Part shown: piece after piece, positions 17,376 to 25,741 of the stretch
How the letters are laid out: each line of letters opens with the position of its first letter
Position numbering within the stretch: the stretch's first letter is position 1
Source of the DNA: Bacteroidales bacterium
GTDB lineage: Bacteria; Bacteroidota; Bacteroidia; Bacteroidales; WCHB1-69
Assembly: GCA_017443175.1 (NCBI GenBank)
Contig: JAFSOZ010000003.1
Coordinates: 124,001 to 188,000 of the forward strand
Length of the DNA stretch: 64,000 nt
Direction: 5' to 3'
Translations under genes and position numbers: made by a program
Notes under the pieces: model-generated
Database searches by the model: none
Told to the model about the DNA's origin: nothing
The model's input: only the letters and a program-made list of their open reading frames with translations

Positions 17376-18665
17376 ATGAAACTTAAACTGATTTATCCCA
17401 GATGGAAGAAACTGCCAGGGCAGACCACCTTCACATTGCCGCCTCACGGTCCTGTGGTATTCGCCGCCACACTACCAGAAGAGGTGGAGGTCTCCTTCAC
17501 CGATGAGAATGTGGAGGACCTTGACATGGACGAGGAATGCGATGTGGTAGCCATCTCCATGATGTTGACCACTCAGGTGAAGCGGGGCTGGGCCATCGCT
17601 GACGCCTACCGCGCCAAGGGCATTCCCGTGATGTTTGGCGGTATCTCTACCATGTTGCACGCCGAAGAGACCCTTTTGCACGCCGATTCCATCTTTTTAG
17701 GCGAGTCGGAGGGCCGATCTGCGCAAGTGATTGAAGACCTCAAAAACGGCAAACTCAAGAAAGTCTATAACTACATGGGCAACCAGCCCGACATCGCGTT
17801 AGTGGGCCCCGCGCGCCGCGACCTGTACAAGCGCGAGCTATACAACCACAAGGGCGTGCAGATGGTCGATCTGTTCCACGCATCCCGCGGATGCCGCTTC
17901 AGCTGCTACCCTTGCGCCGTTTCTTACCTCGGAGGCCGCTGCTTCCGCCCCAGACCCATCGACCAGACCATCGCCGATCTGGAGACCATCGACAACAACC
18001 GACTCTTCATCGTCGATAACTCGCTGGCCCAGAACAAGCAATGGGAAATGGACCTCTTCCGCGAGATGATTCCTTTGAAGAAAAAATGGATCAGCCATAC
18101 CATTGAGGACGACCCGCAGGTACTTGACCTCGCGGCTCAAGCCGGAGCATGGTACGTTTACCAGGCCGTGTACGACACCTCCGACTATATCAAGGAGCGC
18201 GTGAAACGTTACCACGACTACGGCATTGGTGTCGAAGGCACCATCCTCTTCGGCCTTGACAACCAGACTGAAGACGATATTCTCCGCCTCATCGACTTCC
18301 TGCTCAAAATCGACCTTGACCTGGCCGAGTTCACCATCCTGGCCCCGTTCCCGCACACCAAGGCCTACGACGACCTTATGCGCCAGGGCCGCATCTTCGA
18401 CCACGACTGGGACCATTACAACGCCGGACAGGTCGTCTATCAGCCCAAGCACATGAGTCCTGACCGTTTGCAAGAACTCTATGAATATGCTTGGAAGGCC
18501 TTCTATCAAGATGAAACGCAAGAGGAGAAGATGTTCAAACTCTTCACCAATGTGGTGCTTCGCGAGATGGAAGACGGCACCTACCGCCCGCGCAACCGCA
18601 AACTTGCCAACAAAACCTTCGGCAAGGAGGTGGACAGAAGCAAGAGCCACTTCAACGAGTTTTAA
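17376..18665 (+). CDS. B12-binding-type radical SAM enzyme
   Basis: The 429-residue protein has an N-terminal cobalamin-binding-like Rossmann part (about 20-130, with DVVAISMMLTTQ and VMFGGISTMLHAEE). A radical SAM core follows, with the CX3CX2C cluster motif at Cys173, Cys177 and Cys180 (CRFSCYPC). This is the BchE/HpnP type of architecture, which often methylates unactivated carbons or makes rings. A cobalamin-binding DxHxxG motif is not obvious, so true B12 use is uncertain. Neighbours suggest a lipid or polyene substrate. No promoter is visible in the AT-rich 52-base gap before it. Confidence 0.78.
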   Translation: MKLKLIYPRWKKLPGQTTFTLPPHGPVVFAATLPEEVEVSFTDENVEDLDMDEECDVVAISMMLTTQVKRGWAIADAYRAKGIPVMFGGISTMLHAEETLLHADSIFLGESEGRSAQVIEDLKNGKLKKVYNYMGNQPDIALVGPARRDLYKRELYNHKGVQMVDLFHASRGCRFSCYPCAVSYLGGRCFRPRPIDQTIADLETIDNNRLFIVDNSLAQNKQWEMDLFREMIPLKKKWISHTIEDDPQVLDLAAQAGAWYVYQAVYDTSDYIKERVKRYHDYGIGVEGTILFGLDNQTEDDILRLIDFLLKIDLDLAEFTILAPFPHTKAYDDLMRQGRIFDHDWDHYNAGQVVYQPKHMSPDRLQELYEYAWKAFYQDETQEEKMFKLFTNVVLREMEDGTYRPRNRKLANKTFGKEVDRSKSHFNEF

Positions 18666-18740
18666 TTGAGAATTGAAATTGTGAATTTCTTTCAACCCCA
18701 TTTACCACATTCACCTCTTCAACCCCTTTAACCTAATACA

Positions 18741-19112
18741 ATGAAAGTACCCGAAAAATATTACGACGAGATATTTCCGTTTGCCGGACAGTGGGACATG
18801 CCGAGTGCTTGCGGACTTAAGATTATCCGCAAGGATGAAAAAACGTATGTCATCACAACCGAGCTGTACCAGGAAAACCCCGGCACCTCCATCACGTATG
18901 CAGGTGGCTCACTGATCAAACAGATTTGCGACCAGAAGAACCTGGACATGCGATCCATCATCTACATTGAATGCAATCCTAACACCAACTCCAAGCTGTC
19001 GTTCTACGATGAGGAAATGTTTGCGGTTTCCTATGAGTTGAACGAAGGTATGCCTGTCAACCTGACATATCGCCAACTTAGCAAGGAGGAGATTCAAAAC
19101 ATTGTATCATAA
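18741..19112 (+). CDS. Unknown 123-residue cytoplasmic protein
   Basis: I do not recognise a family. The protein has no signal peptide or membrane span and a mixed alpha/beta composition, with the N-terminal KYYDEIFPFAGQW and a central YAGGSLIKQICDQ. A C-terminal segment, LTYRQLSKEEIQNIVS, looks helical. It is placed between the radical SAM enzyme and a secreted protein on the same strand, which points to a part in the same pathway. The upstream gap contains the pyrimidine-rich TTCACC spacer seen also before 20607 and 25742. Confidence 0.6.
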   Translation: MKVPEKYYDEIFPFAGQWDMPSACGLKIIRKDEKTYVITTELYQENPGTSITYAGGSLIKQICDQKNLDMRSIIYIECNPNTNSKLSFYDEEMFAVSYELNEGMPVNLTYRQLSKEEIQNIVS

Positions 19113-19143
19113 TTATTTATTAATCCATAAAAGAAACATCATC

Positions 19144-19698
19144 ATGAAAAAAATTTTAATTCTATCATTAGTTATCGGTATGTTTACCGCATTGCAAGCC
19201 CAGAAAGTATCGGGCGACCTTTCCTGTCTCAAAGGGCAGAAAGAAATCAACATCACATTCAACTACAAAGGTGTCACCTATGATGGCGACAGCGAGGCCA
19301 AGTATCTGAAAGGAGAAGACAAAGCCAAAGATGCAGAATGGAAAGCCGCATGGACATCCTCTTTCCGCACTGACAACTGGGAACCCCGACTCATTGACGA
19401 CCTGAACAAGGAACTCAAAGGTATGGAATGTGGCGATTTTGCAGATGCCAAATACACTATCATTGTTAAACTGATTGACATTGACCCTGGAACTTTTGCA
19501 GGTCCTATGTCCATGCCTGCCAAAATCACGGCCACTGCTTCCATCGTGAAGACGGGTTCCACCTCACCTCTGGCCACCATCGAATTGAAAAAGATCACGT
19601 ACAAGTACTTCATGTCACCGCAACCCGAGGCTCGTGTGGGTGAGGCATTCAGTTGTGTAGGAGAAGCTATTGGCAAAAAACTCAGCAAGATAAAATAA
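19144..19698 (+). CDS. Unknown secreted protein
   Basis: The protein of 184 residues begins with a Sec signal peptide (MKKILILSLVIGMFTALQAQ). The remainder is a beta-rich domain with DDLNKELKG in the middle and repeated short hydrophobic strands. An in-frame start at 19102 lacks a signal and is rejected. The stop codon overlaps the ATG of the esterase gene (TAATG), so the two are probably translated together. No family is recognised. Confidence 0.65.
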   Translation: MKKILILSLVIGMFTALQAQKVSGDLSCLKGQKEINITFNYKGVTYDGDSEAKYLKGEDKAKDAEWKAAWTSSFRTDNWEPRLIDDLNKELKGMECGDFADAKYTIIVKLIDIDPGTFAGPMSMPAKITATASIVKTGSTSPLATIELKKITYKYFMSPQPEARVGEAFSCVGEAIGKKLSKIK

Positions 19699-20558
19699 TG
19701 AAACAATTTTTCCTACTTCTCTTCAACCTACTATTGGTTTTGGCGGCGGGTGCACAGTCAAAACAGATCAAATTATGGAAAGATGTGCTATGCATGAAAT
19801 CACAACCTGCGAAGATGTACATCTATCCTGCGCCAAAGGACAACAACACCGGTGTTGCCGTCGTTGTGTTCCCCGGCGGCAGCTACAGCCACACAATGGG
19901 TATTGCCACGGAGGGATTCGGTGTTGCCGAATGGCTGAACAGCCAAGGCATCAATGCCTTTGTGGTGAAATACCGCACAGGTAATCGTGGGTACCACCAT
20001 CCAGCCATGATTCAGGATGCTCAATATGCCATCCATTACGTGCGTGAACACGCCAAGGATTACGGCATCAACCCCGACAAGGTGGGCACGATGGGTTTCT
20101 CCGCCGGCGGACACCTGGCAACCATGTGCGGCGCATTCTACAAGGAGAACTACTTGCAAGCGTTAGGCATCAAGGACAACATTTCCTTGAAACCCGATTT
20201 TGTGGTACCCATCTATCCGGTGGTCTCCATGCGCGACGGCATCGCGCACGAGCGCTCACGCCGCAACCTGCTAACCAATCACTACACGCCGGAGGACCAA
20301 GCCAAATTCTCCATGGAACTGAGCATCCCTCGCGACATGCCGCCCGTATTCCTCGCGACTGCCAAGGATGACCCCGTGGTGAAATACGAGAACAGCGTGG
20401 AATTGGACCGAAGTCTCCGGAAGTCGGATATTCCACACAAGTTCGTGCTCTATGAAACCGGCGGCCACGGCTATGGTTTGGACGAGAAAATCGCCCCCGA
20501 AGCCAGTAAATGGAAATACGAATTCATCAAGTGGTTGAAAGAAATCAAAATCCTTTAA
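19698..20558 (+). CDS. Secreted alpha/beta hydrolase (acetylesterase-like)
   Basis: The 286-residue protein has a signal peptide (about residues 1-20, ending LAAGAQS) and an alpha/beta hydrolase fold. The oxyanion region is VVFPGGSYSH, the nucleophile elbow is GFSAGGH, and the late acid and histidine lie in TAKDDPVVKYEN and GGHGYG. This pattern fits the BD-FAE/xylan acetylesterase group found in polysaccharide loci. Here it sits in a lipid-type cluster, so deacylation of a lipid or glycolipid is possible. The start follows from the overlap with the previous stop codon. Confidence 0.8.
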   Translation: MKQFFLLLFNLLLVLAAGAQSKQIKLWKDVLCMKSQPAKMYIYPAPKDNNTGVAVVVFPGGSYSHTMGIATEGFGVAEWLNSQGINAFVVKYRTGNRGYHHPAMIQDAQYAIHYVREHAKDYGINPDKVGTMGFSAGGHLATMCGAFYKENYLQALGIKDNISLKPDFVVPIYPVVSMRDGIAHERSRRNLLTNHYTPEDQAKFSMELSIPRDMPPVFLATAKDDPVVKYENSVELDRSLRKSDIPHKFVLYETGGHGYGLDEKIAPEASKWKYEFIKWLKEIKIL

Positions 20559-20606
20559 CCCCCTTTCACCTCATTCACCCCATTCACCCCATTCACCCAT
20601 ACAAGT

Positions 20607-21911
20607 ATGACATTTAACCCCGAAATCGAATATCAACCCAAAGCGGTCATCAAAGCCTTCCAGGAAGAGAAGATGAAAGAGCAATTGGCCTATTTGCAGG
20701 CCCATTCGCCTTATTACCAGCGTCTCTTTTCCGAAAATGGAATCGACATTTCCAAAATCAAGACCCTTGAGGATTTGCAGCAAATCCCATTCACCAATAA
20801 GAAGGACCTGCAGCTGCACAACTGGGACTTCCTCTGCGTGCCCCAGGAGCAGGTTATCGACTACATCACGACCTCCGGCACGTTAGGAAATCCCGTAACC
20901 TTCGCCTGCACCAACACCGACTTGGACCGTCTGGCGTACAACGAGGCCGTCTCGTTCTCCTGTGCAGGACTCACGGAAAAGAGTGTGTTGCAGCTGATGA
21001 CCACCATTGACAAGCGTTTCATGGCCGGATTAGCCTATTTCTTAGGGTTGCGCAAAATGGGCGCGGGAGTCATCCGCGTGGGTAACGGCATCCCCGAGTT
21101 GCAATGGGACACGATCGAGCGCATCAAGCCTGACACGGTGATGTGCATTCCGTCGTTCATCCTCCGCCTCATCGAATACGCCGAGGAGCACGGCATCGAC
21201 TACCGCAACTCCTCCATCAAGCGCATCATCGGCATCGGCGAGGGCCTGCGCGACCAAAACTTCGAGCTCAATTCGTTGGGCAAGAAAATCAAGGAAAAGT
21301 GGGATGTGGATTTGTTCGCCACCTACTCATCCACGGAGATGTCGGCCACCTTCTCGGAATGCGAGTACGGCTGCGGCGGTCATCATCACCCGGAACTGCT
21401 GATTGTGGAGATTATCGGCGAAGACGACAAGCCCGTGCAGGAAGGCGAAGTGGGCGAGGTGGTCATCACCACCCTCGGCGTACAGGGCATGCCTCTGCTC
21501 CGCTTCCGCACCGGCGACATGGCGTGCATACACCCCGAACCGTGCAAATGCGGACGGCAGACCTTCCGCATCAGCCCCATCGTGGGCCGCAAGAACCACA
21601 TGATCAAATACAAGGGCACAACGCTCTATCCGCCTGCAATGACGGAAGTGCTCACCAACGCATCCTACGTCGAAAACTACTACATCACCATCAGCACCAA
21701 CGAGACCACCGAGACTGACGACGTGACCATCACCATAGGTTTGCACCATGAACCGGATTTTGATGTTATCAAAGACCTCAAAGACCGTTTCCGCGCCAAG
21801 ATCCGCGTAGCGCCGAAGATCGTCATCGCTCCGGTGGAGGAAGTAAGAAAGGTCAATTTCCCCGCCATGAGCCGCAAGCCCGTCACGCTCATTGATAACC
21901 GGAAGCATTAA
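20607..21911 (+). CDS. PaaK-like adenylate-forming CoA ligase
   Basis: The 434-residue enzyme matches phenylacetate-CoA ligase/F390 synthetase relatives. The AMP-forming P-loop is ITTSGTLGNPVTF (about residues 90-102), YSSTEMSATFSECE lies at about 240-253 and RFRTGDMACI at about 300-309. It would activate an aromatic or other carboxylic acid as an acyl-AMP and then acyl-CoA. The gene is followed by an acyltransferase after nine bases, which suggests activation and transfer of the same acyl group. The acid is not predictable from sequence alone. Confidence 0.82.
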   Translation: MTFNPEIEYQPKAVIKAFQEEKMKEQLAYLQAHSPYYQRLFSENGIDISKIKTLEDLQQIPFTNKKDLQLHNWDFLCVPQEQVIDYITTSGTLGNPVTFACTNTDLDRLAYNEAVSFSCAGLTEKSVLQLMTTIDKRFMAGLAYFLGLRKMGAGVIRVGNGIPELQWDTIERIKPDTVMCIPSFILRLIEYAEEHGIDYRNSSIKRIIGIGEGLRDQNFELNSLGKKIKEKWDVDLFATYSSTEMSATFSECEYGCGGHHHPELLIVEIIGEDDKPVQEGEVGEVVITTLGVQGMPLLRFRTGDMACIHPEPCKCGRQTFRISPIVGRKNHMIKYKGTTLYPPAMTEVLTNASYVENYYITISTNETTETDDVTITIGLHHEPDFDVIKDLKDRFRAKIRVAPKIVIAPVEEVRKVNFPAMSRKPVTLIDNRKH

Positions 21912-21920
21912 TATTGCCTT

Positions 21921-23036
21921 ATGTTCGAAGAAACCCGTCCTTACTACGACCATGAAATTCCCGGAGCCGTCACCCGCGTGGCTTCCAATCCGTTCTTTGA
22001 GACCATCGTCAAATACTTGTTTCCTGAAACGGATATCCAGCAGTTCAAGGCGGAATTCTTGAAGATCAGCACCATTGACGAGTTTCAGCAGAACGTCATG
22101 CTCAAGGCCATCTGGAGCATCGTACACAAGACTTGCACCAGCTTCACTTGGGAGGGATTTGATGCACTGGACAACAATCACCGTTACATGTTCATCGCCA
22201 ACCACCGCGACATCCTGTTGGATGCAGCGCTTTTGCAAGTCACCCTCAACGCCAACCACCTGCGCACCTCCGAGATCACCTTCGGCAACAATTTAATGCA
22301 GGGCGACATCGTGATTGATATCGGCAAGATGAACAAGATGTTCCGCATTGTGCGCGGAGGCACGGTTCACGACTTCTATCGCAACTCCATGGAAGTGTCG
22401 TCGTACATGCGCTACGCCCTCACGGAAAAGGGAGAGTCCACCTGGATTGCCCAGCGCAGCGGGCGCACGAAGGACGGTGACGACAAGACCGAGAGCGCGG
22501 TTCTCAAGATGTTTTCCATCAGCAGTCCAAAGCCCTTCGTGGAGAATCTTTCCGAGCTGAACATCACTCCCGTAGCCATCTCTTACGAGTACGAGCCTTG
22601 CGACTTTCTGAAGACGCAGGAGCTGTACATCTCGCAATATCAGAAGTACATCAAAGAGCCTGGCGAGGACTTGCACAGCATTTTGCAGGGCATCACACAG
22701 CAAAAGGGAGGCGTGCATCTGTGCGCAACGCCAAGTATTACCCGCGAGGAATTGGCCGAGTGCGACAAACTGGAGAAAAATTCCAAATTCGCTAAGCTTG
22801 CCGAAATCATCGATCAGCGAATATACGGCAGTTACAAACTATGGAATACCAACTACATAGCCCACGACCTATTAAACGGCACCAACACATACAGCGACCA
22901 TTATACGACGGCAGAGTTGGAGCAATTCAACAACTACATGCTGTCCGGCCTGAAGGGTTTGATGGGTGAACCCGACGAGTTGCGGAGCATCTTCCTGAAG
23001 ATATACGCCAATCCGGTGAAGAATTGCGGGAAATAG
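21921..23036 (+). CDS. PlsB/PlsC-family acyltransferase
   Basis: The 371-residue protein carries the HX4D acyltransferase motif in NHRDILLDAALL (about residues 93-104) and a glycine-rich substrate region with RGGTVHDFYRNS, followed by WIAQRSGRTKDGDD, where a FPEGTRS-like block is expected. Members acylate glycerol phosphate or related alcohols at the membrane. It is the second acyltransferase of this cluster and its last gene. A family A palindrome follows at 23066-23107 and may end the transcript. Confidence 0.8.
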   Translation: MFEETRPYYDHEIPGAVTRVASNPFFETIVKYLFPETDIQQFKAEFLKISTIDEFQQNVMLKAIWSIVHKTCTSFTWEGFDALDNNHRYMFIANHRDILLDAALLQVTLNANHLRTSEITFGNNLMQGDIVIDIGKMNKMFRIVRGGTVHDFYRNSMEVSSYMRYALTEKGESTWIAQRSGRTKDGDDKTESAVLKMFSISSPKPFVENLSELNITPVAISYEYEPCDFLKTQELYISQYQKYIKEPGEDLHSILQGITQQKGGVHLCATPSITREELAECDKLEKNSKFAKLAEIIDQRIYGSYKLWNTNYIAHDLLNGTNTYSDHYTTAELEQFNNYMLSGLKGLMGEPDELRSIFLKIYANPVKNCGK

Positions 23037-23065
23037 CACTTCTGCGACCTCAAAATTTCGATGAT

Positions 23066-23107
23066 TGAGGTTGGGAATTCCGCGCGATTCGCGGAATAGT
23101 GCAACAT
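23066..23107 (-). repeat. Palindromic repeat family A, copy 2
   Basis: On the minus strand the element reads GCACTATTCCGCG, a short loop, CGCGGAAT, then TCCCAACCTCAA. The flank after the second arm matches copy 4 (CTCCCAACATTAA). It lies just after the acyltransferase stop codon. Confidence 0.65.
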
Positions 23108-23234
23108 TTTTCCCAAATCTGCCACCACCCGTTAACAAACAAATCTTAATTTTACACCTCGTAATTTTCTAAGAGACTGATTGTTACGATAAAATAATTT
23201 TTGCCCAAACCTTTGAAAAACGATTTGGGTACTG

Positions 23235-23242
23235 TATCTTTG
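23235..23242 (+). promoter_or_regulatory. -7 box for the Rpn-family gene
   Basis: TATCTTTG followed by CAGC, with a TTTG at 23211-23214 placed where a -33 element is expected. It lies 27 bases before the ATG. Confidence 0.7.
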
Positions 23243-23268
23243 CAGCAACCTTAACAAAATTTTAAACT

Positions 23269-24192
23269 ATGAAAAAAGACTTGATATTTTTCGATCCGCT
23301 GTCCGATTTCGGCTTCAAGCGGATCTTCGCCTCCGAAAGCAACAAAGACCTCCTCATCGACTTCCTCAATTCCAGCATTTCCGATGAAGTCGGCATCATC
23401 ACTGACATTACCTTCCTGCAGACAGAGCAGTTCGGCGAAAGGCCGGAAGACAAGAGGGTGATTTTCGACATCTACTGCGAAAACCAAAACGGCGACAGAT
23501 TCATCATCGAGATGCAACGGGCTCGACAGCCCTTCTTCGCCGACAGAATCATCTCGTACGTGAGTAGGGTCATCAGCAGGGAAATGGAAAAAGGGGAAAA
23601 CGACTACGCAATTCCTTCTGTATATTCCTTCAATCTGCTGGATTACAACGCACCGGAGTTCAGAGGCAATGACCATTATTTCCACAAGGTTATGCTCAAG
23701 GACGAAACCAATAAAATTTTCAGCGACAAAACCACCTATTTTTTCGTCGAATTGTGTAAATTTGCAGCCGTTAAAGACAAGATTTTGGACAATGCCCCCA
23801 TGCGCAGATGGCTCGAGCTGCTCACCTCCATCGGCGGCAGCACCAATCGCGACTATGGCGCAGAGGAACAGGGCGTTTTCCGAAAGTTCATAGAGGAATG
23901 CAGAATAACAAAACTAACCAACATGGAACGAAAAGAATACAAGAAAAGCGTTTTGGAGTACAAAGATGTGCAAGGGGCCATCATCTGCGCTCGTGAAGAC
24001 GGCATAGAAGAGGGTTTTGAGATTGGTATGGAAAAGGGGCTTGAGCAAGGACTGAAACAAGGATTGAACGAAGGTAAAATGGCAGAAAAGCGCCAATTAG
24101 CACTGAACATGATTACGGAAGGTATTGCAATAGAGACCATAGCACGCATTTCCGGCCTGAGCAGCGAGGAAATCAAAGCCCTTCGGCCATAA
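23269..24192 (+). CDS. Rpn-family PD-(D/E)XK nuclease / putative transposase
   Basis: The 307-residue protein begins with the family signature DPLSDFGFKRIFASE. The nuclease core follows, with VIFDIYCENQNGDRFIIEMQ (about residues 64-83) supplying the acidic residues and the E-x-Q of the catalytic motif. The C terminus has a glycine/glutamate/glutamine repeat region (GMEKGLEQGLKQGLNEGK) seen in many of these proteins, and a final small helical domain. Relatives of E. coli RpnA promote RecA-independent recombination and behave as mobile genes. A single-gene unit with its own promoter, next to repeat-rich noncoding DNA. Confidence 0.85.
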   Translation: MKKDLIFFDPLSDFGFKRIFASESNKDLLIDFLNSSISDEVGIITDITFLQTEQFGERPEDKRVIFDIYCENQNGDRFIIEMQRARQPFFADRIISYVSRVISREMEKGENDYAIPSVYSFNLLDYNAPEFRGNDHYFHKVMLKDETNKIFSDKTTYFFVELCKFAAVKDKILDNAPMRRWLELLTSIGGSTNRDYGAEEQGVFRKFIEECRITKLTNMERKEYKKSVLEYKDVQGAIICAREDGIEEGFEIGMEKGLEQGLKQGLNEGKMAEKRQLALNMITEGIAIETIARISGLSSEEIKALRP

Positions 24193-24231
24193 CTACAATA
24201 ACTATTTAGCCTTTCTCGCCTCAACAAAATG

Positions 24232-24296
24232 CACCACCACCATTCCGCCAGCTCTGCTGGCGGAACTTCCAACCTTAACCCCATATTTTTGCAAGC
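24232..24296 (+). repeat. Palindromic repeat family A, copy 3
   Basis: CACCATTCCGCC, a short loop, GGCGGAAC, then TTCCAACCTTAACCCCATA and TTTTTGCAAG. The whole right flank is shared with copy 5 at 40957-41015, with only a few substitutions. Confidence 0.8.
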
Positions 24297-24417
24297 GGCG
24301 GAATGGCGCCTGCTACCGGGCGAGAGAGGGGGAAAGGGAGATGGGCGGCGGGGAAGGTCGTTGGTTAACCGTGGGGTCAGCCCGCCGCCCATCTCCCCTT
24401 TTACAACAAAGCGGCCA

Positions 24418-24474
24418 TGCACCATTCCGGTGATTTTTGATATCAAAAATCACCGGAACCTCCCAACATTAACC
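24418..24474 (+). repeat. Palindromic repeat family A, copy 4
   Basis: GCACCATTCCGGTGATTTTT is followed by GATATC and the exact complementary arm ending CCGGAAC, then CTCCCAACATTAACCC. The stem is much longer than in other copies, but the flanks are the same. Confidence 0.75.
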
Positions 24475-24614
24475 CACACACAAACCAAAAGGGCGCAGCC
24501 CCGCGGCCACGCCGAAATCGTAATTTGTAAGATTTTGTCTTCCTCCTTCCGCCCATTTTAGACTTCGGGGCAAACAACGGGGCAACGATAGTGAAAAAAA
24601 CAATTTCAACAACC

Positions 24615-25571
24615 TTACTCTTTCATCTTTTCCGAAAGCACGCTAGCCGGTATCTCCATCCGGCTGAAGGCGAACCATTTCTTTCCTAAATCCTTAAGGG
24701 AAGCCCCGATATGGTACACGATGTCGTCAATGCAAAGGAACCGGTCGTGCGCTTGTGCGAACTCATGCACCTCAATCGGAGGATATTGCATGCCGTGTTT
24801 CAACATGTCGGCACTGAAAGTTGATGTTACCTTCTTCGTGTAGATGACTGCCTCAACACCTTCCGCACGCTTGTCCAGTAAAGCCAGTGTCGTGTCGTCC
24901 ACATAGTTGTCGAACAATATCACACGCCGCTTTGCACTCCGGATCAGGTCGCTGACAAAACGGTGCGCATCAAAAACCTGGCCGTCGAAGAAGATTCCCT
25001 GGGAGGCTGTGAGACTATCATCATTCAAACGACGAAATACTTCGTCAATGCGATTGTTTGTCACGGACAATTGATTGAACAATAGCACTTGATTTTGCTC
25101 CATTTTATCGATTTTTCGGAAAATCTGTGACTCCGAAACCATCAAATGATGACGCATAATAACAAAAGCGTCTATGATTTGAACGCTAACCTCAACAGCT
25201 GTTTTACTATGCAAAACCGTTGAAAGCATGGCTACACCTTGTTCTGTAAAAGCATACGGCAGCACACTTGAATGCACCAGACTTTTCAACCGGTCACATT
25301 TTGTGACCAGTTTATCAGTCTCATCTACAGATAGTTGAAACCGAAAATGCTCTGGAAACCGTTCAATATTCCTTTTGACCGCCTGATTGAGAACCTTGGT
25401 CGTTACCCCATAAAGCCGCGCAAGGTCGCGGTCAATCATCACTTGCTGCCCGCGAAATTCCATGATCATCGCCCCGATGGACTCAGTGCTTTCAGTCATC
25501 GGCACCTCTACGTTGTTTTCTATTGAACCAACATAAGTTTTGTGTGATTGGATTTTGTCTTCCTGTTTCAT
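24615..25571 (-). CDS. ORF6N domain protein
   Basis: The 318-residue protein has an N-terminal ORF6N DNA-binding domain (about residues 30-125) with RDLARLYGV and FRFQLS, followed by PYAFTEQGVAMLSTVL. Such domains are common in phages and in Bacteroidota accessory genes. The C-terminal half (about 200-310) has HDRFLCIDDIVYHIGASL, which resembles a single phospholipase D-like HxK-type site, although the lysine is not in the usual place. It is a solitary gene with its own promoter. The biological role is unknown. Confidence 0.8.
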   Translation of the reverse strand: MKQEDKIQSHKTYVGSIENNVEVPMTESTESIGAMIMEFRGQQVMIDRDLARLYGVTTKVLNQAVKRNIERFPEHFRFQLSVDETDKLVTKCDRLKSLVHSSVLPYAFTEQGVAMLSTVLHSKTAVEVSVQIIDAFVIMRHHLMVSESQIFRKIDKMEQNQVLLFNQLSVTNNRIDEVFRRLNDDSLTASQGIFFDGQVFDAHRFVSDLIRSAKRRVILFDNYVDDTTLALLDKRAEGVEAVIYTKKVTSTFSADMLKHGMQYPPIEVHEFAQAHDRFLCIDDIVYHIGASLKDLGKKWFAFSRMEIPASVLSEKMKE

Positions 25572-25655
25572 GATAAAAGTTATGTTTAGAAATATTTTTG
25601 TTGTTCATAGTCGCCCACCTGCCGCCTGCCATCAGGCCTCAAGAAAACGACAAAG

Positions 25656-25663
25656 CAAAGATA
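25656..25663 (-). promoter_or_regulatory. -7 box for the ORF6N gene
   Basis: On the minus strand this reads TATCTTTG. It is divergent from the obg promoter 14 bases away. Confidence 0.55.
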
Positions 25664-25676
25664 ACAAAAAAAATCA

Positions 25677-25684
25677 TACTTTTG
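25677..25684 (+). promoter_or_regulatory. -7 box for obg
   Basis: TACTTTTG followed by CTGC lies 58 bases upstream of the obg ATG. The leader between them is the pyrimidine-rich TTCACC-type spacer. Confidence 0.6.
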
Positions 25685-25741
25685 CTGCCGTTAACACATT
25701 AACCCCTTTCACCTCTTTCACCCCTTTAACCTCATCCCCCC

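Larger units (their letters stand above)
24193..24614. other. Gene-free, repeat-rich spacer
   Basis: This 422-base stretch between two convergent genes holds family A palindromes at 24232-24296 and 24418-24474. Between them is a GC-rich segment with many GGGCGG/CCGCCC stretches. An open frame crosses it, but it is made of the repeats and has no signs of a real protein. Confidence 0.6.

Noticed and set aside
24232..24474. CRISPR array
   Set aside because: Only two unevenly spaced copies with variable stems, no spacer pattern and no cas genes.
24229..24561. 110-codon plus-strand frame
   Set aside because: It is built from palindromic repeats and GC-rich spacer, with no upstream signals.
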